From contig CM072880.1 in NCBI GenBank assembly GCA_036937835.1, positions 2,977,501-3,041,500 on the forward strand: a DNA stretch of 64,000 nucleotides, given 5' to 3'. This document shows positions 42,101-50,045 of this stretch, piece after piece. A program made the translations under genes and the position numbers. The DNA comes from Pampus argenteus. Lineage: Eukaryota; Chordata; Actinopteri; Scombriformes; Stromateidae. The notes below the pieces were generated by a model, which was given only the letters and a program-made list of their open reading frames with translations, had not been told where the DNA came from and searched no databases. Position 1 is the stretch's first letter, and each line of letters begins with the position of its first letter.

Positions 42101-43019
42101 GATGTGTTGTGGAATATTTTGTTTACCGTCTAACTCTTTTAACGTCTCTGTTCAACTATTCATTCAGCCTCGAGTCGCATATCAGATAAGAGGAGTCACA
42201 ATGGAGCGAATACAATCAGCTAAAGAGAGGGTGAGTGTCAATCTGACGTAAAAAGCATTGATTTCTGACAAATTTAATGTTCGCTACCAAGTTAGACGAT
42301 AGCACTAATTGATCTCTTGCCTCCTCTCCCTCCAGCTCAACCTGGTGGCTTTGAACCAGCCCCACTCAGGGGACATGATGGGGCTCGACACGGCTGACCG
42401 GATGTGCTACGAGCAGGCCAAGGCGATGGGTTTGGCTCCAAACTACCGCGCCTTTATTTCATCCAACAGGCAAGACCTGGTCCATGTGGTCTATCCTGGT
42501 TTCAGGGAAACTCTGCCAGTTACTAACCTTAGGGTGAGTCTCCCAAATAATGACTGAAATTTTATCATGCATGAATCCTCTCATCGCGCCTAACCTGTTG
42601 ACGTCTTCTTTCAGGGAGACGTGATGTTTAGGAATTGGCGTTCAATTTTCAATGGCGAAGGAGGGCCAATCAATACCAAGATACCCTTCTACTCCTTTGA
42701 TGGCCGGGATGTTTTAGCTGACCCCTTCTGGTCAGTAAATCTGATTAACTCCTTTAACTTCTTTGCTTCTTTGTGTCTGTCGGCCATGTTGACCTTTTTC
42801 TGTCCTCCATCTGACAGGCCTCAGAAGAGTATTTGGCACGGCTCCTCCAGCAGGGGTCTGAGAGTGGTGGACAAACACTGTGAGACATGGCAGACAAACC
42901 ATCTGTCTGTCATGGGCCAGTCCTCTAGCCTGACCTCAGGTCTGCTCCTGGGCCAGCAGACGAGGAGTTGTTCCAACCAGTATATTGTCCTTTGCATTGA
43001 GACCCACAAAAAACCTTAA
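3488..43019 (+). CDS. col15a1: Collagen alpha-1(XV) chain, complete gene of 45 coding exons
   Basis: This is a multiplexin-type collagen, a homotrimeric chondroitin-sulfate proteoglycan of basement-membrane zones. All 45 exons have AG/GT borders and compatible phases, and the summed coding length of 3,795 nt is divisible by three (1,264 residues, against about 1,390 in the human protein). Order: signal peptide, TSPN domain, acidic linker, interrupted Gly-X-Y helix, trimerisation segment, hinge, endostatin-like domain, TAA at 43017. Collagen XV is chosen over XVIII because the exon at 39919-39960 carries the FPIPxRPHCKM signature, and because the last domain reads YSFDGRD and IWHGSS as in restin. 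Whether it is the a or b fish co-orthologue cannot be told. The first two exons are tiny and separated from the rest by a 24.6-kb intron. The details of each block follow in separate entries. Confidence 0.95.
4625..4655. repeat. (TG)n microsatellite
   Basis: About fifteen TG units in intron 2 of col15a1. A second (TG)n follows at 4952-4976. Confidence 0.95.
5874..5908. repeat. (CA)n microsatellite
   Basis: About seventeen CA units in intron 2, next to a degenerate GTG/ATG trinucleotide stretch at 5745-5795. Confidence 0.95.
7064..7107. repeat. (AAAT)n microsatellite
   Basis: Eleven tandem AAAT/TAAA units in intron 2. An interrupted TG repeat follows at about 7243-7300. Confidence 0.95.
8458..8497. 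repeat. (TG)n microsatellite
   Basis: Twenty uninterrupted TG units in intron 2, about 400 bp from the hAT element. Confidence 0.95.
8900..11288 (-). mobile_element. Complete hAT-superfamily DNA transposon (2,389 bp)
   Basis: The ends are 14-bp perfect terminal inverted repeats: CAGGGGTGGCCAAC at 8900-8913 and its reverse complement at 11275-11288. The 8-bp sequence ATGTAAGG directly repeats at 8892-8899 and 11289-11296, the 8-bp target-site duplication expected of hAT elements. Sub-terminal regions carry repeated GAGCCAC / GAGCCGC motifs, as in Charlie-like hATs. It holds one uninterrupted transposase frame on the minus strand. The perfect duplication, perfect repeats and intact frame suggest a recent, possibly still mobile insertion, lying antisense in intron 2 of col15a1. 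Confidence 0.95.
9192..11057 (-). CDS. hAT transposase with BED zinc finger and hATC dimerisation domain
   Basis: An intronless 621-codon frame. A BED-type zinc finger is visible near the N terminus: C43 and C46 in PFCLIC, H61 and H66 in QRHFSSLH. Candidate catalytic acids of the RNase-H-like fold are D194 (VALDESCD), D261 (ATDGAPAMIG) and E571 (CESVFS), the last inside the C-terminal hATC region. The middle is helical insertion-domain sequence. The second Met (codon 6, position 11042) has the better start context (AAAATGG), so the protein may begin there. Proteins of this kind are often annotated in fish as GTF2IRD2-like or ZBED-like; with terminal repeats and target duplication present, this copy is a transposase and not a domesticated gene. 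Length and motifs are those of a full protein. Confidence 0.93.
   Translation of the reverse strand: MLALKMAGKKCTAKRKYEDEHRTFLTEWENLYFFVERNGKPFCLICHAALAHFKASNLQRHFSSLHPNFEQEFPKGTELRKHKLVALKSQAEKQMQFFQKFTKHSETVTLASYQLAWNIARAKKPYNEGEFIKKCLIDAVEILSPEDDKLKRSVSEVQLSRHSVERRISDINTAVESQLHSDLQACAYFSVALDESCDIQDKPQLAIFARSVSNECMIKEELLDIVPLKDRTRGIDVKETMMAAFAKANLPLPKLTAIATDGAPAMIGSVNGLVGLCKADQTFPDFWNFHCIIHREQLVSKSLNLDNVMKPVMEIVNYIRTHALNHRQFRNLIAELDQGLPGDLPLHCTVRWLSKSKVLSRFFELLDAVKLFMEEKDKDYPELSDLEWIMDLAFLVDMLCHLDRLNLALQGKLKMLPDLVQSVFAFVNKLKLFEAHIQKGDLTHFHTMLKASEQVTSAALKKKTDRYATLVANLHESFVTRFSDLQLKRPQITFLVNPFNAATDCLKAPLVTDEAAAELEMIDLCEEDQLKGVLREVTIEFWKSVPMEKYPNIKRAALKILSMFGSTYVCESVFSTLKHVKSKHRSVLTDTHVKELLRVATTEYTPNLKRIVKDKECQKSH
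15652..15684. repeat. (AC)n microsatellite
   Basis: About sixteen AC units in intron 2, preceded by a short C-rich stretch. Confidence 0.95.
17106..17144. repeat. (TC)n microsatellite
   Basis: About nineteen TC units in intron 2. Confidence 0.95.
18632..18664. repeat. (TTGA)n microsatellite
   Basis: Eight TTGA/GATT units in intron 2, following a T/C-rich stretch at 18,420-18,540. Confidence 0.95.
19618..19647. repeat. (TG)n microsatellite
   Basis: Fifteen TG units in intron 2. A similar array lies at 20637-20671. Confidence 0.95.
24820..24850. repeat. Perfect hairpin, 12-bp arms, 7-nt loop
   Basis: TGTGGCTGTGGT at 24820-24831 is matched by its exact reverse complement at 24839-24850. Each arm contains TGTGGT/ACCACA, the core bound by RUNX factors. 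The hairpin is a direct observation; binding is only a possibility. Confidence 0.75.
27080..27109. repeat. (AC)n microsatellite
   Basis: Fifteen AC units, about 1.2 kb before col15a1 exon 3. Confidence 0.95.
27281..27354. repeat. (TG)n microsatellite, interrupted
   Basis: Over 30 TG units with a GAGAGAG interruption near 27332. A further TG array lies at 27487-27517. Confidence 0.95.
27864..27877 (+). promoter_or_regulatory. CTCF-like motif
   Basis: CCACTAGGGGGCTC matches 13 of 14 positions of the vertebrate core consensus CCASYAGRKGGCRS. It lies 0.4 kb before col15a1 exon 3. Such matches also arise by chance or from short interspersed repeats. Confidence 0.3.
28286..32318 (+). CDS. col15a1: col15a1 exons 3-6: thrombospondin-N / laminin-G-like domain
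   Basis: Exons are 28286-28533, 28621-28791, 29735-29866 and 32244-32318. They encode about 180 residues beginning DLTELIGVPLP and running through FAITDAYQK, GRWARFTLTVQG, YMDCEEYHR and SSGIFVGNAG, all typical of the TSPN domain at the N terminus of collagens XV and XVIII. The two domain cysteines are visible (MDCEE and DDQCEE) and are expected to form a disulfide. All introns inside the block are phase 0. The domain is a beta-sandwich thought to bind matrix partners. The exon 3 acceptor ends the 24.6-kb intron 2. Confidence 0.95.
32635..33998 (+). CDS. col15a1: col15a1 exons 7-9: acidic non-collagenous linker
   Basis: Exons are 32635-32727, 33550-33724 and 33955-33998. The segment is rich in acidic, Ser/Thr and Pro residues and carries a YGSGD site fit for glycosaminoglycan attachment, in keeping with collagen XV being a proteoglycan. 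Exon 8 contains a run of five Ala codons (GCT) followed by five Asp codons (GAT), an in-frame trinucleotide repeat. The donor of exon 7 (ATG|GTGCGC) is weak and runs straight into a CA microsatellite, so a slightly shorter exon ending at an upstream GTATCA is possible. The linker is much shorter than the human one, which explains most of the length difference from the mammalian protein. Confidence 0.8.
32735..32763. repeat. (CA)n microsatellite at the exon 7 donor
   Basis: The repeat begins within 10 nt of the weak GTGCGC donor of col15a1 exon 7. Its length could affect donor use. Another AC array is at 32341-32361, close to the exon 6 donor. Confidence 0.9.
34314..37611 (+). CDS. col15a1: col15a1 exons 10-20: first half of the interrupted triple helix
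   Basis: Exons are 34314-34484, 34623-34649, 34815-34877, 35024-35104, 35501-35548, 35738-35863, 36229-36297, 36931-36984, 37067-37102, 37278-37412 and 37552-37611. All are phase 0, and most begin with a Gly codon and are multiples of 9 nt, the collagen exon pattern. Non-collagenous breaks are encoded by whole exons: 35501-35548 (GSGFEDFDSDSE, acidic, a good chondroitin-sulfate acceptor), 36229-36297 (Gly-Ser repeat after WFSGSGSDF) and 37552-37611 (DLEGSGLQSGF). The matching human region also carries Ser-Gly acceptor motifs flanked by acidic residues. Confidence 0.92.
36079..36121. repeat. (AT)n microsatellite
   Basis: About 21 AT units in col15a1 intron 15. Confidence 0.95.
37695..41611 (+). 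CDS. col15a1: col15a1 exons 21-39: second half of the interrupted triple helix
   Basis: Exons are 37695-37730, 37865-37909, 38127-38180, 38299-38334, 38419-38502, 38699-38764, 38882-38944, 39058-39147, 39260-39295, 39377-39430, 39605-39661, 39764-39823, 39919-39960, 40412-40439, 40641-40694, 40944-40969, 41102-41200, 41300-41453 and 41547-41611. Gly-X-Y stretches alternate with breaks. Exon 38699-38764 has two N-glycosylation sequons (NDT, NFS). Exon 39919-39960 holds the Cys-containing FPIPPRPHCKMA break that marks collagen XV. Exons at 40412, 40641 and 40944 leave phase 0, as does the pair 41300/41547. The acceptor at 41102 (TTTAAAG) is poor, so that border is the least certain in the gene. 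Confidence 0.87.
41736..42230 (+). CDS. col15a1: col15a1 exons 40-42: NC1 trimerisation segment and hinge
   Basis: Exons are 41736-41864, 41972-42019 and 42168-42230. The first encodes 43 residues (starting VKTFPTRESM and ending GWKEIQ) that correspond to the multiplexin trimerisation domain, which aligns three chains in register. The next two encode a flexible, protease-sensitive hinge leading to the endostatin-like domain. Exon 42 (63 nt, ending AAAGAGAGG before GTGAGT) is the piece that recurs as decayed copies near 45.0 and 49.1 kb. Confidence 0.9.
42336..43019 (+). CDS. col15a1: col15a1 exons 43-45: endostatin-like (restin) domain and stop
   Basis: Exons are 42336-42533, 42615-42730 and 42818-43019. 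They encode about 127 residues from LNLVALNQPHSGD to IVLCIETHKKP followed by TAA. Four cysteines are present (RMCYEQ, KHCETW, RSCSN, VLCIE), as needed for the two disulfides of the endostatin fold. YSFDGRDVLADP and WPQKSIWHGSS favour collagen XV over XVIII. Proteolytic release of this domain gives restin in mammals, an anti-angiogenic fragment; that role is family knowledge and is not shown by this sequence. The C-terminal tail is short (THKKP). Confidence 0.95.
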
Positions 43020-44443
43020 ATCCCTCCGTGTACCACTCCACCATGGAAGCCCTCCCAGACACCTTAATGTGAGACACTCAGGGATGAAAATTGAGTGTCT
43101 TTTTAATATGGAAATTCAACACTTTTAGAAAAGGACGTCTCCATTGGTGCTACGTGTAGCATTTTATGATTTTAAAACAGAAAATCACATTTGACACCCT
43201 GATTTTTTTTTTTTTCTTGTCTCTCTGATATCGTCCCATGTTCTTTCTCAAGAAGATGGCGAAGAGGCAATAATAAACTCTTGAAAACAGCCGATATGTA
43301 AGGTCAGCTGACATCAAGTTGAAGAACCGGAATAATGAATGGAATAATTGTGAATTGTTTGCAAAGGAAATTCACATCCTGTTTGTGCTGTAAAGAAATT
43401 CCCCTTTGTAATGTAAATCAATAAAGAAGGTTTCCCATTGACTCCAACTTGGCGGCACATAATATATAAATAATAAAATGAATCATAGATGATGCTGATG
43501 GAGGCTCCCAGTTTGCTTATCAATTATCATATTTATGTGTGGTAATAACACTAATGTGTCAAAGTAAATGTGGTAATGATTTATTAATGATTTAAATGAT
43601 ACACGTAGCACCTTTTTATTTGAGAGAAGTGGACTAAATAACAACAAGAAACAAGCATGTTAATGTGTTGTATTTATGGCGGCGTCCCCAAATTGTAACG
43701 TGGGTGTGTCGAGGTTTCGGCGTCTCTTCGTTGTTTATTAGACAGAAAGGAGACACTGAGGACAGAAGGGCCACAGGGATTAAAACAACATGTGGCACGT
43801 TTTACACATTTCCAAAGACTTTTGTGATGGAAGCATAAAGGGCGACTTTCACTGTTTTGTTTACAGGTTGTCATGGAGATTCATCTTTAACAGTTTTCAA
43901 ACTTTTGAGGGTCACAACATTGTTTCCATCCAACATTTGACAACCAGTGTTGCCACCAAAGTCATTTTTTGATGCACTGTACTTTGTTTTTAATATTTCA
44001 TAGTTCAACATTTTCGTCCTTGAACGCAGCGTTTGTGTTGTGTTGTTTTTTTTTTGTTTTTTTTCTGATCTCACTTCTTAGCAGCTCTTTGTCTCAACAG
44101 GCTATTTAATTTAACTTCAATGATTTATTTATACCGTCACAGCACATAACATGAAATCAGATGATTAAATTTAAGAATGTAATTTATCGTTTATTTGTCA
44201 AATGTTTCTTTTCACTTTTTTTGCCTTTTTTTTCTATCTTTTGTACAGTTGTTTTTTTATTATTGAGTTCAGAGATTTCTGGAAATTGTTGACAACAGAC
44301 AACAAATTAAATTCCAGCTCGTAGAGAAATGCCATTCAAACACGCAATACGTTTTTCATCTTTAAAAAAATGTAGAAAGAATATTCCAAGGGCAAAAGTG
44401 AGAGCACATGTTTTGTATAAATATTGGTGCTTTGTTGAATAAA
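43020..44443 (+). other. col15a1: col15a1 3' untranslated region with two candidate poly(A) signals
   Basis: No coding exon is seen after the stop. AATAAA occurs at 43420-43425 (preceded by another AATAAA-like stretch near 43269) and again at 44438-44443. A partial copy of the far 3' segment is found beyond the decayed endostatin exons near 45.44-45.52 kb, so the far end was duplicated together with the coding exons. Which signal is used cannot be read from the sequence. Confidence 0.5.
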
Positions 44444-44534
44444 GTTTCCTCTTTTCATAAACTGTATTTGTTTCATTGTCAATGCAGTGCAAACACTAGA
44501 AAACACACACACAGGTGTACCTTTATCGTCTAAA

Positions 44535-44805
44535 ACGCCTGATTATGCCTTATCAGATGTTAGGTGGGAAATGCCAAAGAACATCACCAACAGTCGGATC
44601 CCTTGTTTTTGGTTTTAACCTTTGATAACCACACCGCTGAAGTAGGTGGTGACGTGTGTATGTCCTTCACAATGACATTCTTTATCAGGGGGAGGAGCCA
44701 GGTGGGAAGCAGGAAGTTAGTGGTGCCAGGTAGCTGCAGGTCACTCTAACTTCACCTTGCACACACCATTACCAGGGCAGGATACTCAGGTCACCATGAG
44801 ACATG
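44535..44805. repeat. Duplicated intergenic block A, copy 1
   Basis: The stretch with CCTTATCAGATGTTAGG, CACAATGACATTCTTTATC and ACACACCATTACCAGGG recurs, with scattered substitutions and small indels, at about 49798-50045. It is one component of the local duplications downstream of col15a1. No coding frame is apparent. Confidence 0.85.
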
Positions 44806-45009
44806 TTTTAGGCTGACCTGTTGGTTCTTTTAACCAAACGCTGTAACATGTATCTGATACAACGGTAACCCTTTCTGCTCTTTGCATACAGTGCTCGTAC
44901 GGGCCTAAAGGGTCAACCAGATTCTGCCAGTCGTAGAACAGCTGACGCAGAGGAAATGACGGCCAGTTGAAGCGATGCTGAGAGGAGGCCAGACTCAACC
45001 TCCAGAAGA

Positions 45010-45525
45010 ACTTACTTAGCCTTGATTTGCATATCAGATAAAAACAGATGCAATGGAACCGAAATCATCAGTTAAAGAAAGGGTGAGTGTTAATCTGACT
45101 TTAAGCAGTATTCATTACGTATACATGAACTTTATTCAGTAAATAAAAATGGATATTTATTTCTGAATAAATCATCATTTCATTGACACACCTAACAATT
45201 GCTTTCTGACAATTTTACCGTTCAATACGTTACACCAAGTAGACGATGGCACTAATTGATCCTTTGCCTCCTCTCCCTCCAGCTCCACTCAGGGGACATG
45301 AAGGGGCTCGACACGGCTCCACCTGCAGGGGATCAGTCATCAAGCGTGACCTCAGGTTTGCTCCTGGGCCACCAGATGAGGACTTATTCCAGATAGTATC
45401 ATTTAAATTCATTTAGTCAATGAGTTATTGACTAAATGATTAAATTTACAAATGTCATTTGTAATTTGTCAAATGTGTCTTTTCATAAACTTTATTTGTT
45501 TCATTGTCAAGGCAGTGCATAAACT
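45010..45525 (+). pseudogene. Decayed copy of the 3' end of col15a1 (exon 42 and fused 43/45)
   Basis: 45020-45082 matches exon 42 over its full 63 nt with AG and GTGAGT borders kept, but an early TGA breaks the frame. After an intron similar to col15a1 intron 42, 45283-45397 begins like exon 43 (CAC TCA GGG GAC ATG, CTCGACACGGCT) and then passes without an intron into exon 45 sequence (GTGACCTCAGG, TTGCTCCTGGGC), losing exon 44 and three of the four cysteine sites, and ending in TAG. About 45440-45525 resembles the far 3' end of the parent gene (44.16-44.51 kb). No complete endostatin domain can be made from it. Confidence 0.88.
45409..45439. repeat. Perfect hairpin, 12-bp arms, 7-nt loop
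   Basis: TCATTTAGTCAA at 45409-45420 pairs exactly with 45428-45439. It sits at the end of the fused exon 43/45 relic, where the sequence jumps to far 3' UTR-like sequence, and may mark a deletion junction. Confidence 0.7.
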
Positions 45526-45589
45526 CATATGAAATAGTAACATTAGTAGTGTTGTGCTGTATTCTACCTTTTGTCGGTCATTATATGAA

Positions 45590-45880
45590 TGTCATTCTTA
45601 TTATCTAAAGGTTAAAGGTTTAAACAGAACGTATAACTCTTCAAACCCATTTTACTTCCAAATGTTTGGCATAGAAAGAAAAAAACATCCAAAGAATCAA
45701 ACAATGTTCAGTTTGCACACAGTAGATAAATAAAGCCTGTGATAGAGTACAATAAACATAATCATAAGGCCACTGAGATATGAAGTCACTCTTGTTATTG
45801 TAAGGATTTGCATTAATGACAGGTAGCGTATCATCTTATCCATGATGTGCATCGATCTGCTGACATTGGGCTGTTTACTC
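45590..45880. repeat. Duplicated intergenic block B, copy 1
   Basis: The block containing CAGTTTGCACACAGTAGATA and CATAATCATAAGGCCACTGA recurs at about 49445-49745 and 53800-54090. In copies 1 and 3 it leads into lipocalin sequence; in copy 2 it does not. Confidence 0.85.
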
Positions 45881-45904
45881 CTCTACTGCACCTACTTTAA
45901 TCAC

Positions 45905-46110
45905 ATAAACTGATTCTAACTTGGATGTAGAGGTCCTGCTTATGCTTCTCCCGGCTGCTGCGGCAGCTGAAGGTCAGTCCCTTCATCTTGGCGTTTGTCC
46001 CGGGACATTTGTTCAACATGACTTTGACGTCACGTTTAGGATAATGTCCATTGTGATGATTTTAGGCAGGTGTGTATTGATTTTGTTGATACGGATCGAT
46101 CGTGTGTGCA
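45905..46110 (+). pseudogene. Broken first exon of an apolipoprotein D-like lipocalin
   Basis: The sequence matches exon 1 of the intact lipocalin at 54113 over its whole length (signal-peptide region, then GQSLHLGVCP) and continues into similar intron sequence. The ATG is lost (ACTGATTCT replaces the start region), the donor is disrupted at GACGTCACG, and exons 2-4 are absent. What remains is a 5' fragment just upstream of ggh copy 1. Confidence 0.88.
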
Positions 46111-46261
46111 GCTTGTCAATTTCAAGTTAATAACTTTGCTTCTGTGAAATGATCATTTCTTTATTTAAAATGTTTTATTTATTACATTAAACATTTAAAT
46201 GTGTTGCAATGAACTGTTGGTTTTGTAAAAAAAACCAATTATATGTCATTGAAGGTCAGCC

Positions 46262-46390
46262 ATGTTTTTTTTCTGAAGATATCAGATAGGAGGTGTTGCC
46301 AATGACAACGCCCCCGCCTGAAAACTGGACATATAAACGACTGATAGTCGATGCTCAGCAGTGGAACTGTTTGCTTCACTATCAGAAAAA
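46262..46390 (+). promoter_or_regulatory. ggh copy 1 promoter block
   Basis: A CCAAT box at 46299-46303 and a TATA box (ATATAAA, 46331-46337) lie 88 and 54 bp before the ATG. The block from TTGCCAATGACAACG to the ATG is almost identical to that of copy 2 and only partly similar to copy 3. Confidence 0.65.
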
Positions 46391-48337
46391 ATGCTTTTCT
46401 TGCTGATTTGCGTTTCTGTCTCGTTTCTGGCGCTGCCATCTGAATCTAAGGTGGTGCGTAAGATAAATGACAGACCTATTATTGGTAAGTTTATTACTGC
46501 AGCAGAATTAATACACAGGTAGACTATCAGCTGACTTACCTGACGTCTTTATTAGATTTATATCCAAGTATTTAAGTGTTTTTTTCTCTCAAACAGGTAT
46601 ACTGGCTCAAGAAGTCCGCTCACCTCCACCTGGTAAAACATCGTACATCGCTGCTTCCTATGTCAAGTACCTGGAGTCAGGAGGAGCGAGGGTTGTACCA
46701 ATCATGTGAGGTTTTCTATAATCTAATCAGTGTCATTGCTTCAGGTAATATGAACTTTTATAACAAACACTTCCTTTTCTGTTCTGCAGGATTGGCCAGA
46801 CAGAGGAGGAGTACAAGGCCCTCTTCAACTCCATCAATGGGTACATGTGGTAGTATATACTGTAGTCACCAGTTAAGCATCAGTATGATGTATTTCAGAT
46901 TCACTCCAAAATATAATGAGGTCATTTATAACTGATCTCTGACATGATGATGGTCACTATTACCTGTCGGTAGATTATTTTGCAAAAACAATTATGTAAT
47001 GTGGAAAGACGTTAACACCTGGCAACACAGTTACCCCCAAAACTGAGTGAGTGAAGACATCTGAAGACCACCAGTATTATGTTGTTGAGTTTCTGTTATT
47101 TTTCTCCAAGCATTGCATGCATTTCCATTTTGATCATGTTTCTTTGCTAATGGAGACTCTGTTGTTGTTGACAGAGTCCTTTTCCCAGGCGGAGCTGCCA
47201 ATCTGACTTCATCTGGTTATCATACGGCTGCAAAGACCTTTCATGATCTTGCTATTGAGGTAAATGCATAAACCACACAAACAGGTGTTCCTGTGTTGGT
47301 GTCAGATTATGCTGCATGCTGTATGTGGTGTTTCAGGCAAACCAAAGAGGAGACTATTTTCCTGTGTGGGGCACCTGTCTTGGATTTGAGGAGCTGACTT
47401 ATTTGACAGCTGGAAAGCTGCAACTTTCCCGCACCGCTACTGACGGCATGGCTTTGCCTCTGGACTTCACACATAGTACACTTTCCTCTTAAAATAAATA
47501 CTTATTCATATTTAAAAAATAGATTTTATTGTCACACAACTTTTTATTAATGACCATTTCCAGAAGCCAAAGAAAGCAGGATTTTCAAAGACTTCCCAGA
47601 AAAACTCATGAAAGCTCTGGCTTCTGAGCCCCTGACAGAAAACTCTCATATTTGGAGTATGGCAGTGGAGGTACGTCAATTACTAATGTTGTATATATCA
47701 CATGATCAATATCATGTGCAGAGTCAGAGCCACAGAGTCTAAAGCTGAAGTCTAAAGGTTGCTGTTTAACTGGGTGCATTGAAACTAACTTTTTAACTTT
47801 TTTTTTTCTTTCTTTCAGACCTTCAAGACAAATGATGAGCTGAACAACTTTTTTGAGATTCTCTCCACCAACACAGATGGGAAAACAGAGTTTGTGTCAA
47901 CAATGGAAGGTAGCTATAAATATAAATATCAGCTAAACTATACCGTCAGGATCTGTTTTAATCACTACTTCCTCCTCTCTTATAATTTTGGCAGCGTATG
48001 ATTACCCAATTTATGGGTCACAGTGGCATCCAGAGAAAAATGCATTTGAATGGACGAGGTCTTATATTCCTCACTCCCCAGCAGCAGTCCAGACCACCGC
48101 CTACATGGCTGAATTCTTTGTCAATGAAGGTAAGAACATAGCATCTTTATTCCTGTAATTTCTCTCCAGTAGCTGCACGGTCCGATCTTTATAAATCTGT
48201 CATTGTTTTCTCTCCCAACAGCCAGAAAGAACTTCCACACATTTGAAACTGAGGAGGAGGAGAACAAAGCGCTGATATACAACTACAATCCTGTCTACAC
48301 CCCTGAAGGTGTCTTTGAGCAAAGATATTATTTCTAA
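46391..48337 (+). CDS. ggh: Gamma-glutamyl hydrolase, tandem copy 1 (9 exons)
   Basis: The enzyme removes gamma-linked glutamates from folyl- and antifolyl-polyglutamates in lysosomes and is also secreted. Exons: 46391-46484, 46597-46705, 46790-46840, 47175-47259, 47337-47475, 47564-47670, 47819-47909, 47995-48129, 48222-48337 (927 nt, 308 residues, usual length for the family). A hydrophobic signal peptide (MLFLLICVSVSFLAL) is followed by the class-I glutamine amidotransferase-like fold. The nucleophile Cys127 is in VWGTCLGFEEL and the catalytic His237 in QWHPE. The residue before QWHPE is Ser here and Val in copies 2 and 3. The C terminus (TPEGVFEQRYYF) also differs. Intron 5 is only 88 bp. 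The frame is intact, so it is probably functional. Confidence 0.93.
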
Positions 48338-48722
48338 TTGCTGTTTGAACAGTGATTTTCCTTTTCAGCTGCTGATTGGCTGTTTCAAACATGGGACTTA
48401 TGATTAACAGACAGATGATGAACTGCCAACACTGCTAATAGTGATGTTTTATGGCAACATTGGTTTTAAATGAATATTTACGGCCTACATTTGGATGATT
48501 AAATGTACAATTATCAACATTAAACAGCAGCGGATCAAATACTACGTCTGCTGCAAAAAGTCTTTGACTTAACCAGAAACATTTTAAAGACTCCAAACGA
48601 ATGCTAACATTTACCCGTATGTTTAATACGTTCATATGGTGTTATTATTATACATGTCTGTATGCTTGTTCCCCTGCTTGGCAGTACAATATAATCAGTA
48701 CAGCTTTAAAATGTATAAGAAC

Positions 48723-48728
48723 AATAAA
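48723..48728 (+). terminator. Poly(A) signal of ggh copy 1
   Basis: AATAAA about 390 nt after the stop, in a context (AAGAACAATAAAAC) shared with copy 2. Confidence 0.6.
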
Positions 48729-49059
48729 ACCGATCACCAAAACCATTGCAGTATGATCAAATGTGTTTCTTTTTTATTTTATATTCTAACATTTGCATTT
48801 ATCCTGCAGTCTGTCATTAATATCTTTCTATGCTTTGGATAACAAAGTTGAGCAAGAAAGTTTGCAGTTACCAGTGATAATGCTGCAAATAACCTCTTAA
48901 CATACACTGAAACATAAAAGAAAACCACTTGTTTCAACTAGAATTAAAAGTATTTGATTGAGTGTTTTCTTTTGGACTAAACAGTAACATTATGCTAATA
49001 TTAGATACTGTTCAATAAACCAGATACAGACAAATTTATCTATCATCCTATATAAGCTA

Positions 49060-49185
49060 CATGTTGTGGTATATTATATTTAGAGGTATAACCATTTTAA
49101 CATCTCGGCTCAACCATTAATTTAGCTTTGAGTTGCATATCAGATAAAGGTGAGTCACAATGGATCAAATATGATCATTTAACGT
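49060..49185 (+). pseudogene. Second decayed copy of col15a1 exon 42 and its upstream intron
   Basis: 49133-49180 resembles exon 42 (GCATATCAGATAA, GAGTCACAATGGA), and the preceding 70 nt resemble the end of col15a1 intron 41 (TTTTAACATCTCGGCTCAAC). Indels and substitutions break frame and donor. No further col15a1 exons follow. Confidence 0.75.
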
Positions 49186-49378
49186 GCATACAATAACAGA
49201 AAAAAACCTCTCATCTTGAAAAAAGTACTGCAACGATTAAGCATTAAACTTTTATAATATTATCAGAGTAATGATGGATATTAAAAAAAAGAAAAAAAAG
49301 TAAGGAGAACCACAGAATCAATATTATTTAATGCACTCTTGTTCCTTGTCAGAAATAGTCACAGTCAACTTAACAGCA

Positions 49379-49435
49379 GCAGTAGTAGTAGTACTGTAGT
49401 AGTACTGTAGTAGTACTGTAGTAGTACTGTAGTAT
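49379..49435. repeat. Tandem 11-bp repeat TAGTACTGTAG
   Basis: Four to five units of TAGTACTGTAG after a short (AGT)n run, between the col15a1 relic and block B copy 2. Confidence 0.9.
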
Positions 49436-49444
49436 AACTTATGA

Positions 49445-50045
49445 GTCATTGTATGAATGTCATTGTTAACTCAGTGTTGTATTAAAGATTAAAGTTTTTG
49501 CAAACATAATTCATAACTTTTTCAAACACCTTGCAAAAGTCTGGCATGTAAACAAAAAACAAAAACATCCAACAAACCAGTGTTTCAGTGTTTCAGTGTG
49601 CACACAGTAGATACGAGTATGTGATAGAGTTGTACAGTGATCATATCATAAGGTCACTGAGACATGAAAGCATCCCAGGTACTGTGAGGATTTCTCATTC
49701 ATGTGTATTAATCCCACTGACATCAGGCTGTTTACTCCTCTACTCACCTGATGCCTTCTGGCAGCCTGTTTCAACAGCCATCCATAGACATCTAGTCAAA
49801 TGCCTGCTTATGTCTTATCAGATGTTAAGTGTGAAAGTGCCAAAGGACATCACCAATTGTCTTTGTTTTAACCTCTGCTAATCACAATGGTGGTGACGTG
49901 TATGTCCTTCACAATGACATTCTTTATCAGGGGAAGGAGCCAGGGCGGGGCAGCAGGAGGTTAGTGGTGCCAGGAAGCTGCAGGTCACCTGTACTACACC
50001 TTGTACACACCATTACCAGGGTAGGATACTTAGGTCATCATATCT
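49445..50045. repeat. Duplicated blocks B (copy 2) and A (copy 2)
   Basis: 49445-49745 matches block B (45590-45880, 53800-54090) and 49798-50045 matches block A (44535-44805). Here B precedes A, whereas near col15a1 block A comes first, so the array has been rearranged and is not a simple tandem series. No lipocalin sequence follows B in this copy. Confidence 0.85.

Noticed and set aside
3488..43019. Collagen XVIII instead of collagen XV
   Set aside because: The FPIPxRPHCKM break, the YSFDGRD and IWHGSS endostatin variants, and the absence of the zinc-binding His-rich start of the collagen XVIII endostatin favour XV.
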